Source: Termitomyces sp. T153
Lineage: Eukaryota; Basidiomycota; Agaricomycetes; Agaricales; Lyophyllaceae
NCBI GenBank assembly: GCA_018296165.2
Contig: JACKQL020000006.1
Span: 62,001-126,000, forward strand
Reading direction: 5' to 3'
DNA length: 64,000 bases
Shown here piece after piece: positions 45,554-55,334 of this stretch. A program made the position numbers and the translations under genes. The notes beneath the pieces were generated by a model. It worked only from the letters and a program-made list of their open reading frames with translations, did not search any database and had not been told where the DNA came from. Each line of letters opens with the position of its first letter. The stretch's first letter is position 1.

Positions 45554-48506
45554 TCATTTAGAAGGAGGAGGTGGGTTGGTGCTGCATTTTGTTTTCTGAG
45601 ATCCTGAGTGAGAGGTCAAGCCAAAATCCCTCAGGTCACCCATGTGGCTGGGGGCTCTCAAGCTTGCCAGTGACTTCTGTTGTGTGCCCCATGAAGGGAG
45701 GGCTGTCGAAGGTGTTGGATTGTGCTGTGTGCTTGGCATCAAGCTTGAGGGCAGCAGGGTCGGGGCTGGAGGCCTGGTTACAGGTGTTGACTGTTGGAGC
45801 CGCAGTGGGGCAGAGACCCATGTTATTGGGTCATTGGAGGGGAAGTACAGCATCCAACTTTCTGGGTATTGATCATTGACCAAAGCACATTGCTTTTTGA
45901 ATTTGGGGCAGTTGCAATCTGAGCTGGCATGAGAGGTGTCATGACCCACTCCCTGGACCCCCAACATTGTTCCCAGCCTGCTCGCTTCCCTGAAGCCCCT
46001 CCTCCAATGCCTTTTCAAAGCCCCCAACCATCAAACACTCTCTGCGGCCATTCTGGGTAACTCTGACACTTCTCTGGCAAACCCTGATGGCCCCCTGGCT
46101 AACTCCAACAACCTTCTCTGCAGCTGTCAATGCTTCCCTTGACTCTCCCAAGCCCCCGGAACCCTCCCCCACTGTTCCTGACCCTGCCATGCATCTCCAG
46201 CTCACCACCCTAGCTCACCCAACCTGCTCCAGAGCATCACAACAACCCCAGAGCAGCCCATGTCCTCAGCTGATCCCATCAGAATGTTGCTATAGCCCAC
46301 CCCTTGATTGTACCTGACACCTATTGACTCTGCACAGCTCTGTTGAGCCCTGCTGCCATACCTGCTGTCCTCTGGAGCTATCCAGTAGTCAGTATATAAG
46401 TCATAGAGTAGCTCCTTGTACTCTAGTCTTGATATTACATTAACTGGTTACTTGTGTCTCATGTTTCTTTCTATCTCTGTTTCTATTTCTAGCCTCAAAT
46501 CTATCTCTTTTCTCAGTCTCATCTTGTCTTGCCTCCATCTTGGTTGTCTCTATTTCCTTTGTTTCTCTAAGTTCCCTTCCAACTCTGATATCAGTATGAA
46601 CTCTGCACATGTGCTACAACCCCCAAACATTCTTACAACAACTTCAGACCTTGCTCCCCACTTGGCCCTGGAACCCATCAAGTCTTGATTGACTCCCCAT
46701 CCAACTCTGGCTCTGCCCCCATCACTTGCAAAGCCTCTGCATACCCTGCAATCTATTTGTGCACCTACAAACTTGTACCTGATGCCTGCCCAAGCCAATG
46801 TCTAATATACTTGGTCTTAGACTTCTCCAGACCACTCCAGACTTGCTCAGATCACTCCCCTCAGCTTCCCCTTGCAAGTCCCTACACCTCCCACAAACCC
46901 CAGAGCACTAGGTTATAAGTGCAGGACATCATGTCTGCCTAGTAAGGACTTGCTCAGTGTAGCTGAGTCCCCATAGTCAGTGGAACCTGACAAGAGGAGT
47001 CAGTACCACATGACACACACTTGTGCTTAGCTGAAGTGCAGGCTGTCACTGAGTGACAGCTGCTTGCACAGTTAGTGCAGTGCCCATCTGCCTTGCAGTT
47101 GCGGCTGTTGTGGCTGTATAGTTGACAGTTGTTGCATCAGGTCAGTTTGCAGAAGTCTTTGCAAATAGTGATTTGTCAGCCACCAATGAAGATGCACTTC
47201 TGGATGAGGTTGTTGGCCATGTAAGCACTTTTGCAAGTAATCTTGAGTGAGGCAAGCAACTAGTGTGGGGAGTGAAGTTCAGGATGCTTGAGTTATAGTG
47301 CTGACTTTATGGTGTTGGGGCTCAAGCCGTTTTTGAGTTCAATTGCTCATAGGCATGCATTGTCATTGGGGTCAAATGAGCCTGTGCACAGTACAAACTA
47401 AGCAATCAAGTTAAAGGACTTCTTGATGACCTCAATATGAGCCTTGAACAAGTCCTCAAAAAGGACCCATTCTGATGCAGCGTGACCCCAGAATCTGTGG
47501 GTGGAGTCAGCAGTATCAAGCTCAATGACATATGCACTGCCATTGATTGCCTTGAGGCCAATAACATGCATCTTGGGTGGTGCTGCATCAACCTCACCCT
47601 CCTCCTGGCTGCTAGTAGGTGCTTCAGCATTGAGGTGGCTGAGAAGTTTATTGAGGTTGTTGTGTCATTTTGAAGAGCCCATTGCCAAGATGTCTGTTGG
47701 AACACTTGTGTTGTGAGGGGTGAGGTGCATGAGCACAGTACGTGCATCATGGAGAAGGCGCTGTTGGACATTAGTCAATTTCTGCATGGAGAGTAGCTCA
47801 TCTAGTTTTTGCTGGACGTGGGGGGGAGGAGGTGAAGGTTGTTGGGGGTGCCTTGGTGATAGAGGCCCATGTGGGGTTTGCAGGCAATGCACAAGGTGGG
47901 TCTGCAAGTTTGGGTGCCAGTGCACCCAGCAAACTGGTCACTGACCCCGAAGTGCTGACAGTTGTCTGGAGGCTGAGCATTGACTCCATGCATTTGGCAT
48001 CACTAGCAGCTAGAAAGTTGGCCAATGAAGCTGAGCTTCTTGACAAGGCCACTGACCTTTGTGACAGTTTTGGTGGCAACTGCCTCAGCCAGGGCTTCCA
48101 CAATGTGTTCTATGATATTGGCTTCCAGGAGGAAGGCTATGGCAATTGTCATGGTTGTGAGTTCTGGGGGCCTGGACATGGTGGCAGTGGTGGAGAGGAC
48201 TGTGATGAGTAGGGTCCAGTTGTAGGGTTGCCAGCTAGGATCCAGCCTTTTGACTCAAGCCACTTTCATGCATCGCTGAGAGATCTGACCAGGCCAGGAT
48301 CTGAGGCCATGAGGGACTTTAGGTTGGAGTAAGTCGGAAGTGGGCATGAGCATTCTGGGGTCCTGCCAGGTGTGGCACTGCCCAGGAGTGGCCTGGAAGA
48401 CATCCTCATAGACAAAGACATCACTGGGCCTAGGGGGGGAGGTGGAGGGTTTTAGGAGGAGGCAAATAGAGAGTTTTAAGAGTATTGGAGAGGTGTGCTG
48501 AGGCAT
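45554..48506 (-). pseudogene. LINE ORF1 (Gag-like, zinc knuckles), split by LTR
   Basis: The N-terminal part (48506-47406) includes a Pro-rich middle and an HVQQKLDELLSMQKLTNVQ helix. The later part (about 47200-47000) reads CNNCQLYSHNSRNC, CTNCASSCHSVTAC and KCVSCGTDSS, three successive Cys-rich knuckles. After the LTR the frame resumes HASSDCNCPKFKKQC and runs to 45554, ending in a Ser/Pro-rich tail. The 5-bp duplication AGAGG (CCTCT on this strand) lies exactly at the split. Several stops and frame changes precede 47400. Confidence 0.75.
45937..46992 (+). repeat. Solo LTR of gypsy family 1 inside the LINE
   Basis: 1056 bp, beginning TGTCATGACCCACTCCC and ending GTGGAACCTGACA. Both flanks are AGAGG (45932-45936 and 46993-46997), a perfect 5-bp target duplication. 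Removing the LTR and one AGAGG restores the LINE ORF1 reading frame across the knuckle region. Confidence 0.93.
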
Positions 48507-48730
48507 GGAGTAGTGTATTTATGCTACTACAGTCTCTGAACAACCTGGACTCCAAAAGGGTGCATGGTGGTTAGTGATCAAGGAGCATTCCCTTAGACTT
48601 GATCTCTTTGGATTTCCCTCTGCTAGGTGATTAGTTACTGATTGTATCATCATCTACTTGCTAATATACTTTAGATTCCCCTCTGCTAGCTGTGTGACTC
48701 TGATCTGCTGCCCTGGAGGTTGCCCTTACA
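48507..48730 (+). repeat. Probable 3' end of a gypsy family 2 LTR
   Basis: The segment ends CCTGGAGGTTGCCCTTACA, the inverse of TGTAAGGGCAACCTC at 39678 and 11005, immediately before the leader of the plus-strand gypsy element. That is what the tip of a 5' LTR should look like. The left end of the LTR is not found and is probably truncated at the LINE junction. Confidence 0.45.
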
Positions 48731-48926
48731 GCAGAACAAGTCTCCTAAAACTGGTCTGGAAGCCCCTCATAGCTGCAAGGAACCTCCAAGCTGCTATCTG
48801 TTGCTTCCCCACCAGGATTAAGCACTACAGAGTTCTATGTCTCAGCTTGCCAACCCAGACACACCCTCAGAGGCCCCAGCCCCACAGGACAAAGCCTAGA
48901 CCTGCCTGCTACACCTAGAAACCCAG

Positions 48927-50050
48927 GTGCAATTAACACAATCATTTCTCACCCACTACACAACCAAACTTTCCACCCTTTGTCAAACCACAGATCTTAT
49001 CTCCCAATTGCTCCAGGCACTGCTTGAATGCCTAACTCTTACTCCCACACCTCCTCTGCCTGTGGAACCAGCCCTGACTGCATCTGCACCCATCTCCACA
49101 GCTCCAACAACCCTACAGCCACAGATCCTGTGCCCTGTGCTACCAGATGTGTATGATGGTGCTCACTCCAGTGGGGAATGTTTCCTCCAATCCTGCCTCA
49201 CCTACATCCACCTCAGTAGGGATGCCTTTGACTCTGACACATTGAAAATAGCCTGGATACTGTCATACATGAAGACCAGACATGCCTCCACCTACACATT
49301 ACAAGTTTTCCATTGCCCCAGAGGTGTTGGAAGTTTCCCAGACTGGGCTGCCTTTGAGAAGGACTTTTGTGTGGAGTTCTTCCTGCTAGACCCTGCCAAA
49401 ACCACTGCCTTGATACCATGTGATAGGGAGCAATATGGGCAAGGGAAGCAGATGCTAGACAAGTACATTGACTCCTTCCAGGCATTGGTTGAGCAAGCCA
49501 CCTCCCCCAATGGCCTTCAGTTATGCCTCACATTCTGGGATGGCCTGCACCCTGTGCTGGTGGAACACATCAACAATCTTGCAGAGGGTTGTCCAGATGA
49601 CAAAAGGATTGTTTCATGGTACAAGGTAGCCCAGGATCAGTGGCAACTCATGGAGATCTGGAGAGAGCTCTGCCACCCACATTCTGCACTGTGCCCAGCT
49701 CTGACTACAAGTTTCCACTACCCTGTACCTGCTCACCTAACACCAGCCCCTACTCTGGCCATCCCCACAATATGCCCCCTGCCACCAGATATCCCCATGG
49801 ACATGGATGCAGCCAGACAGCTCTGCACTGCACCACTACTGTGCTGGAGATGCCAGAAGCTCAGGCACTTTGCATGACATTGCCCCTTGGGTCTGGAGGT
49901 ACATTACCTCTCCACAGAGGAGCAGGAGGAACTTCTCCTGCAGCTGCTGGCAGCAAAGGATGCTGCCAGAGCTCTGTCACCAGACAAGCCAACACCAGAG
50001 TTGACCCTGGAGGAGATCAGTGCATGTGCATCACCTCCAGAGCTGGAGGA
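48927..50050 (+). pseudogene. Gag of gypsy family 2
   Basis: The frame 48927-49877 (316 codons) contains the capsid region: CPVLPDVYDGAHSSGECFLQ, KIAWILSYMKTRHASTYTLQ, FPDWAAFEKDFCVEFFLLDP and LDKYIDSFQALVEQATS. The zinc knuckle CWRCQKLRHFA-stop-HC has perfect C-X2-C-X4-H-X4-C spacing, with a TGA (49875-49877) in place of one residue; CGA (Arg) to TGA would explain it. Beyond the stop the frame continues with LLAAKDAARALSPDKP and ends near 50056. Confidence 0.88.
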
Positions 50051-50278
50051 GGATTTTTAGTTGAGAAATGGATGAGGTGTATGCCTCTATTGCTGGGTGC
50101 TAACAGGTTCTCATGTCTGTCAATAGAAAATAAAATTGCCCTTTCTGATGTCCTTCATTCTGAGACAGAAGAACCTCAACATTCCCCTCCAGACATACAA
50201 ATACCAACTTCAGAGATTGAGCCAAGCTCCCCAACACCTGTTAGGGTCTGCTGGTACTGCCCCACCTGGGCATGCTGA

Positions 50279-50719
50279 ATGCCCCAACAGTATGTGATGG
50301 CTTCCAGCCTGTCTGCCAACTCCCTGCACCTTGATGTGGAGATAGAGACCACAGACACTCAGCAAACCTGCAGAGTCACTGCTCTTTCAGATAGTGGAGC
50401 AACAGGACTGTTTTTGGACTTGGAGTTTGTCAAGTGCCACAGCCTGACCATGCAGCCCCTCCCCAAGCCCATTCTAGTCTACAACATTGATGGAACACCC
50501 AACAAAGCAGGTGCCATCAGCTCCATAGTCAACCTTGTCCTCCATTATTGTAATTACATGGAGCATGCTATTTTTGCTGTTACTAGCTTGGGTAGGCAGT
50601 ACATGATCCTTGGTTTCACATGGCTTCACAAGCACAACCCCAAGGTAGATTGGACCAAGGAGGAGGTAACTATGAGCAGGTGCCCTCAGAAGGTGGCTGG
50701 CCCAGGCATTTGCTGCTAA
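50279..50719 (+). pseudogene. Retropepsin of gypsy family 2
   Basis: A 146-codon frame with the aspartic protease motif ALSDSGATGLFLDLEF and, further on, YMILGFTWLHKHNPKVDW, the paired strand of retroviral-type proteases. The catalytic DSGA is intact. It is part of a polyprotein and is cut off by a TAA before RT. Confidence 0.85.
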
Positions 50720-50839
50720 TGCCATGCCCTGGGAGATGTCATACCCCCCTACCTCCATGTATTCAAGGATGTTTTCTCCAAAGCCTCATTTGACTCACTC
50801 CTAGAGCACAAGCAGTGAGACCACACCATTGAACTGCTG

Positions 50840-52010
50840 CCTGGTTCCATGCCCTTCAGCTGTAAGGTCTACCCACTAGTGTCCAGGGAGCAGGATGAGC
50901 TTGATGCCTTCCTGCAAGAGAACCTAGACTCCAGTTGCATATGCCCTTCCAAGTCTCCAATGGCTTCTTCAGTCTTCTTCATCAAGAAGAAAGATGGCTT
51001 GCTCCAACTGGTCCAGGATTATTGGGTTCTCAATGCCATGATGGTGAAGAACTGCTACCCCCTCCCCCTCATCTCCAAGCTCATCAACAACCTCTGGGGT
51101 GCACAACACTTCACTAAACTGGATGTCCAGTGGATCTACAACAACATGCATATCCAGGAGGGAGATGAATGGAAGGCTGCCTTCTAGACCAACCAGGGGT
51201 TGTTCAAACCTCTCTTTATGTTTTTTGGGCTCACCAACAGCCCAGCCACCTTCCAGACAATGATGAACAACATCTTCCGAGACCTCATTGTGGAGGGCAC
51301 AGTGTGTGTATACCTCAACAACATTCTCATCTACACCAAAACACTGGAAGAGCACTGTCAGATCACTTGCCTCATTTTGGAACATCTTTACCAGCACCAG
51401 CTCTACTTCAAACTGGAGAAGTGTGAGTTTGAGCAGACCTGGAGTGAATATCTGAACCTGATCATCTTGCACAGAGCTGTGGAGATGGACCTGATGAAGG
51501 TAGCAGGCATGGTGGAATGGCCAGAGCCCAAGAACAAGAAGGAGGTGCAGGTGTTCCTTGGCTTTACAGACTTCTACTGGAGATTCATCCAGGACTTCTT
51601 GCATCATGCCTGTTCACTATTTGACCTCACTGGGAAGGATGTTGCATGGATTTGGGAACCTCTGGAGCAGATGGATTTTGATGCTCTCAAGCATGCCATG
51701 ACCTCAGGACCTGTCCTCCTCTTCCCAGACAATAACTCCTCCTTCTAAGTAGAAGCCAACAGCTCCGACTTTGCCACTGGGGCCATTCTTTTGCAGCAGT
51801 CCCTAGAGGATGGGAAGTGGCATTTAGTGGCCTTCTACTCCAAGAGCCTAAATGCAGTAGATCAGAACTATAAGATCCATAACAAGGAGATGCTTGCCAT
51901 CATCCAGTCATTCAAGGAGTGGTGGCACTTCCTGAAAGGCACATGGCACAAGTTCAAAGTCTGGATGGATCATAAGAACCTCAAATACTTCTGAACAGCT
52001 AAGAAGCTCA
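50840..52010 (+). pseudogene. Reverse transcriptase and RNase H of gypsy family 2
   Basis: RT starts near FSCKVYPLVSREQDELDAFL, with SSVFFIKKKDGLLQLVQDYW, NCYPLPLISKLINNLWGAQ and FTKLDVQWIYNN. After a TAG (51186-51188) it continues with LFKPLFMFFGLTNSPATFQ and VCVYLNNILIYTK (51311-51322 encodes YLNN; active elements have YLDD), then VFLGFTDFYWRFI. A TAA at 51746-51748 precedes RNase H: VEANSSDFATGAILLQQ, IHNKEMLAIIQSFKEW and MDHKNLKYF (to 51991). Confidence 0.88.
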
Positions 52011-52099
52011 ACTACTGATAGGCCTGGTGGTCTCTTTACCTCGCCAATTTTGACTTCTCATTGATCCCCTGTCCCAGAGAGCAGACCATGGCATAGGGA

Positions 52100-53530
52100 G
52101 GAGGACAACAGCAACATTGTGCTCCTCCACCCTGAACCATTTGCAATCCAAGCCATGGAAGGTCTAGCTGTCAAGGGAGCAGAGATAGACATCCTCCAAA
52201 ACATCCAGCAGAGTAATTGGAACAGTCAGCAGGAGGAACTTGTTGTGCAGGCAGCTTGGGCACTGAAGTAGGAGTGTACCACTGGTGCCAAATTGGTCTG
52301 TGCAGACAAATGGGCACTCCAGGATGGGATCTTGACCTTCAAGGATTGTGTCTATGTGCCCAACATTCTGGAGCTCTGCTAGAGGACTGTAGAACAACAC
52401 CACAACTCCCATATTGCAGAGCACCCCAGACAATGGAAAACAATGGAGCTAGTATTGCAGAACTACTGATGGCCCCAGATGTCCTGGTATATTGGGTCCT
52501 ACACTAGTACATGTGATCTCTGTCTCTGGACCAAGCTCCAATGCCACCTTCCCTCTGAACAGCTATACCCACTGCCCATGCCCACAGAACAATGGAGTGT
52601 TGCCTCTGTGGACTTCATTGTAGAGCTCCCCAATGCCTATGGTTACAATGCAATCATGGTGGTGGTGGACCTGTATGGCAAGCAAGCACACTTCATTCCA
52701 GCTCACACCACTTGCTCCGCCATGAGCACTGCAAACCTGTGGAGGAATGTCTGGAAGCTTCATGGCCTCTCTGATGCCTACATTTCTGACTGGGGGCCAC
52801 AATTTGTGGCAGACTTCACCAGGGAACTCTACCAACTACTTGGTGTGAAGCTTCACACCTCCACTGCCTATCACCTGCAATCCAACAGCCAGACCAAACA
52901 CATAAACCAGGAGTAGTATTGCACCATGTTGTCCTTTGCCTTTGCCAGCACTGCTTGGGCCTCCTCCTGTAACCTCTTCATCCAGTCCATAAATTTGTTC
53001 ACTGCTTCATTCTCTGAGGGTCAGGCCCAGGGTTTGAAGCCCATGTGCAGGTGTTGTCTGGTGTTGAGGAAGAATGGGGAAAATTGGGTGGAAGCATGAA
53101 TGTGGTTGTTGTATTGGAACTCAGCATTGGAGAGGAGTTCATCCTAGTCATCCTAGCACTCATTGCAGAAGAGATGGAAGTACTGCTCCTACAGCTGCAG
53201 AAGAACCCTGGGGCACAAATACCAGCCTGGAGATCAAGTCTACCTAGACACCTCCAACTTTATGACTATCCAGCCTTCAAAGAAGCTGTTGCACTGCCAG
53301 TTGGGACCTTTCATGGTGGAACAGCAGGTAGGGCCCCTAGCCTACCAACTCCAGCTCTCTTCAGGGACGCACCAGTTTCATCCAGTGTTCAATGTGGTCA
53401 AACTGACTCCAGCCCCAAAGGACCCTATCCTGGAGCAATGTCTGCTACTCCTGCCACCTCCAGTGGTGGTCAACAACAACAAGGAGTACAAGGTGGAGGA
53501 AATCCTGAATAGTTGTTTATTCTGGCAATG
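52100..53530 (+). pseudogene. Integrase of gypsy family 2, with internal inversion
   Basis: The catalytic core on the plus strand has CDLCLWTKLQCH (end of the zinc region), SVDFIVELPNAYGYNAIMVV, YISDWGPQFVADFTRELYQ and STAYHLQSNSQTKHINQE (to 52913). From about 52920 to 53164 the coding sense is on the minus strand (DELLSNAEFQYNNHIHASTQ, HLHMGFKPW, FMDWMKRLQEEAQAVLAKAK). The plus strand then resumes RRTLGHKYQPGDQVYLDTSN, QLGPFMVEQQVGPLAYQLQL and FHPVFNVVKLTPAPKDP. Confidence 0.85.
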
Positions 53531-53566
53531 ACTACAATACAAGGTGAAGTGATAGGGCTATGGGAT

Positions 53567-55321
53567 TGTTAGGTTCTGCTGACCACAGAGGCTCAGCTAC
53601 ACTGGGCAAATCCTTACTAGACAGACATGATATCCTGCACTGATAACTTAGTGCCAGGAGAAGGTCTAGACATTGGTGACTTGTGAGGGATAAGCAATGG
53701 GGAGTGATTTGAGCAAGTCTGGGTTGGTCTAGAGAAGTCTAAGATGAGTTGCAGGGAAGGGGTTGGACTTGATGGGATGTTAGTTACAAGCCTAGAAGTG
53801 AGTATTAGAGGTGCAGGGCAAACAGAGGCTATGTGAGTGATGGGAATGGGGCCAGAGTTTGATGGGGGGTCAACAGGGGTTGATGGGTTATGGGGCTAAG
53901 AAAATAGCAAGGTCCAGAGTTGGTTCAAAGGATGTTTGAAGTGCATAATTGTAAGCATGGAGTTTGTAAAGGCATTAAGGTCAAGATGACTTGAATACAA
54001 GAATGGAAATGGAGTTGAACAAGACAAGACAGAGTTGAGATGAGATTGAGATGAGAACAAAAATAGATTCAAGCAGAGATATGAAACAATAACAAGAATG
54101 ATAATGGAACTGGAGACAAGACAAGACCAGGAGACTGAGAGAAAGGGAAACATAACATAGAACATGAAAAATGAGATGAAAACAATCATACCATAGGTAA
54201 TGTAAAGCAATATCAAGACTAGAGTACAAGGAGCTACTCTATGACTTATCTACTGACTATTGGAGAGCTCTAGGGGACAGCAGATGTGGCAGTGGGGCTT
54301 GACAGAGCTGTGCAGAGTTAACAGGTGTTGGTTGTGATCAGGGGATGGGCTGCAGTGATATTCTGATGGAATCAGTCAAGAATGCAGGCTGTCCTGGGGT
54401 CATTGTAATGCTCCAAAGTTGATCAGAAAAACCAGGATGATGATTTGATAACATATACCAGAGTCAGGAACAGTGAGGGAAGGTTCCAGGGGTTCAGAAG
54501 AGGCAGAGGAGGCATTGATAGCTGTGGGGAAGGTGTTCAACAGTTCCACAGGAGACACTTGATTTGCATGCCATACAAGGACTCCACTCTGATGCCAGTG
54601 GACCAAGCAATCAGAGATCTTTCTGCCCTGCATGTTGATATGCCATATGCTAGAGTGGGCAGTGATGTCAGGGGACTTCCATTTCTGACCTCTCTGCAAC
54701 CTGCTCCAGCATCTCTGCAGCTCATTTGACGCCTCCAGGGTTTGTTCCAGAGCCACAGAGCATCTCCACAGGGAACTGTGGAGCCTCCATATTGTTCACT
54801 AACTTGTCCTGGGGTTGGGGGACTATCTCTGCTTTCTGTACAGTAGTTTCATGCCTCCACCACCTACGATGCACTGCCAAGCTTGAGTAATTTGTGGGGG
54901 ACAGCAGATGTGGCAGTGGGGCTTGACAGAGCTGTGCAGAGTTAACAGGTGTTGGTTGTGATCAGGGGATGGGCTGCAGTGATATTCTGATGGAATCAGT
55001 CAAGAATGCAGGCTGTCCTGGGGTCATTGTAATGCTCCAAAGTTGATCAGAAAAACCAGGATGATGATTTGATAACATATACCAGAGTCAGGAACAGTGA
55101 GGGAAGGTTCCAGGGGTTCAGAAGAGGCAGAGGAGGCATTGATAGCTGTGGGGAAGGTGTTGGAGTTAGCCAGAGGGCTGTTGGATTTTGCTGGAGAAGT
55201 TTCAGAGTTACTCAGAGTGGGTGCAGAGGGTGGATGAAGGTTGGGGGAGGTGTTGAGAGGAGCTCTGGGGAAGCAAGCAGCTTGGAGACAAGGTTGGGGG
55301 TCCAGGGAGCGGGTCATGACA
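53567..55321 (-). repeat. 3' LTR of element 3, enlarged by a duplication and foreign insert
   Basis: On the minus strand it begins TGTCATGACCCGCTCCC (55321) and ends GTCAGCAGAACCTAACA (53567). It is 1755 bp instead of about 1050-1150 because a 265-bp LTR segment is present twice (54273-54537 and 54897-55161), apparently identical, with 359 bp of other DNA between the copies. Confidence 0.88.
54538..54896 (-). repeat. 359-bp insert derived from gypsy family 2 Gag leader
   Basis: The minus strand reads MALEQTLEASNELQRCWSRL near 54756-54700, matching ALEQALEMLNKLQRCW in the fragment at 40930-41020, and the DNA matches there (for example GTGTCAGGGGACTTCCATTTC-like sequence and TTTCTGTACAGTAGTT). 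So a piece of family 2 sits inside a family 1 LTR. No short target duplication is seen; instead 265 bp of LTR flanks it on both sides. Confidence 0.75.
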
Positions 55322-55334
55322 TCACCCCCCCTTC

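Larger units (their letters stand above)
41545..48530 (-). mobile_element. LINE (Tad1-like non-LTR retrotransposon), interrupted by a solo LTR
   Basis: A minus-strand element of about 5.9 kb without the LTR. ORF1 (48506-45554) encodes a Gag-like protein with CCHC-type knuckles. ORF2 (45520-about 41560) encodes apurinic endonuclease, reverse transcriptase, RNase H and a Cys/His tail. This arrangement, with RNase H, fits the fungal Tad1-like clade; the clade call is inference. A 1056-bp solo LTR (45937-46992) splits ORF1. Coding is broken by stops and frame shifts, and the DNA is almost free of CG, so the copy is old. The 5' and 3' ends are estimates. Confidence 0.88.
48731..53566 (+). mobile_element. 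Ty3/gypsy retrotransposon, family 2, interrupted in its chromodomain
   Basis: Plus-strand internal region in the order Gag, protease, RT, RNase H, integrase and start of a chromodomain (KEYKVEEILNS, about 53480-53510). It stops at QYKVK..GYGI, where the LTR of a family 1 element begins at 53567. There is almost no CG: I found none in 50281-50719. Stops interrupt every domain, and the RT active site reads YLNN. Part of the integrase is inverted (52920-53164). Confidence 0.9.

Noticed and set aside
53045..53512. 155-codon plus-strand frame in the family 2 integrase region
   Set aside because: It crosses the inverted segment and mixes antisense with wrong-frame sequence. The real integrase frame is the neighbouring one with the GHKYQPGD and GPFMVEQQVGP motifs.
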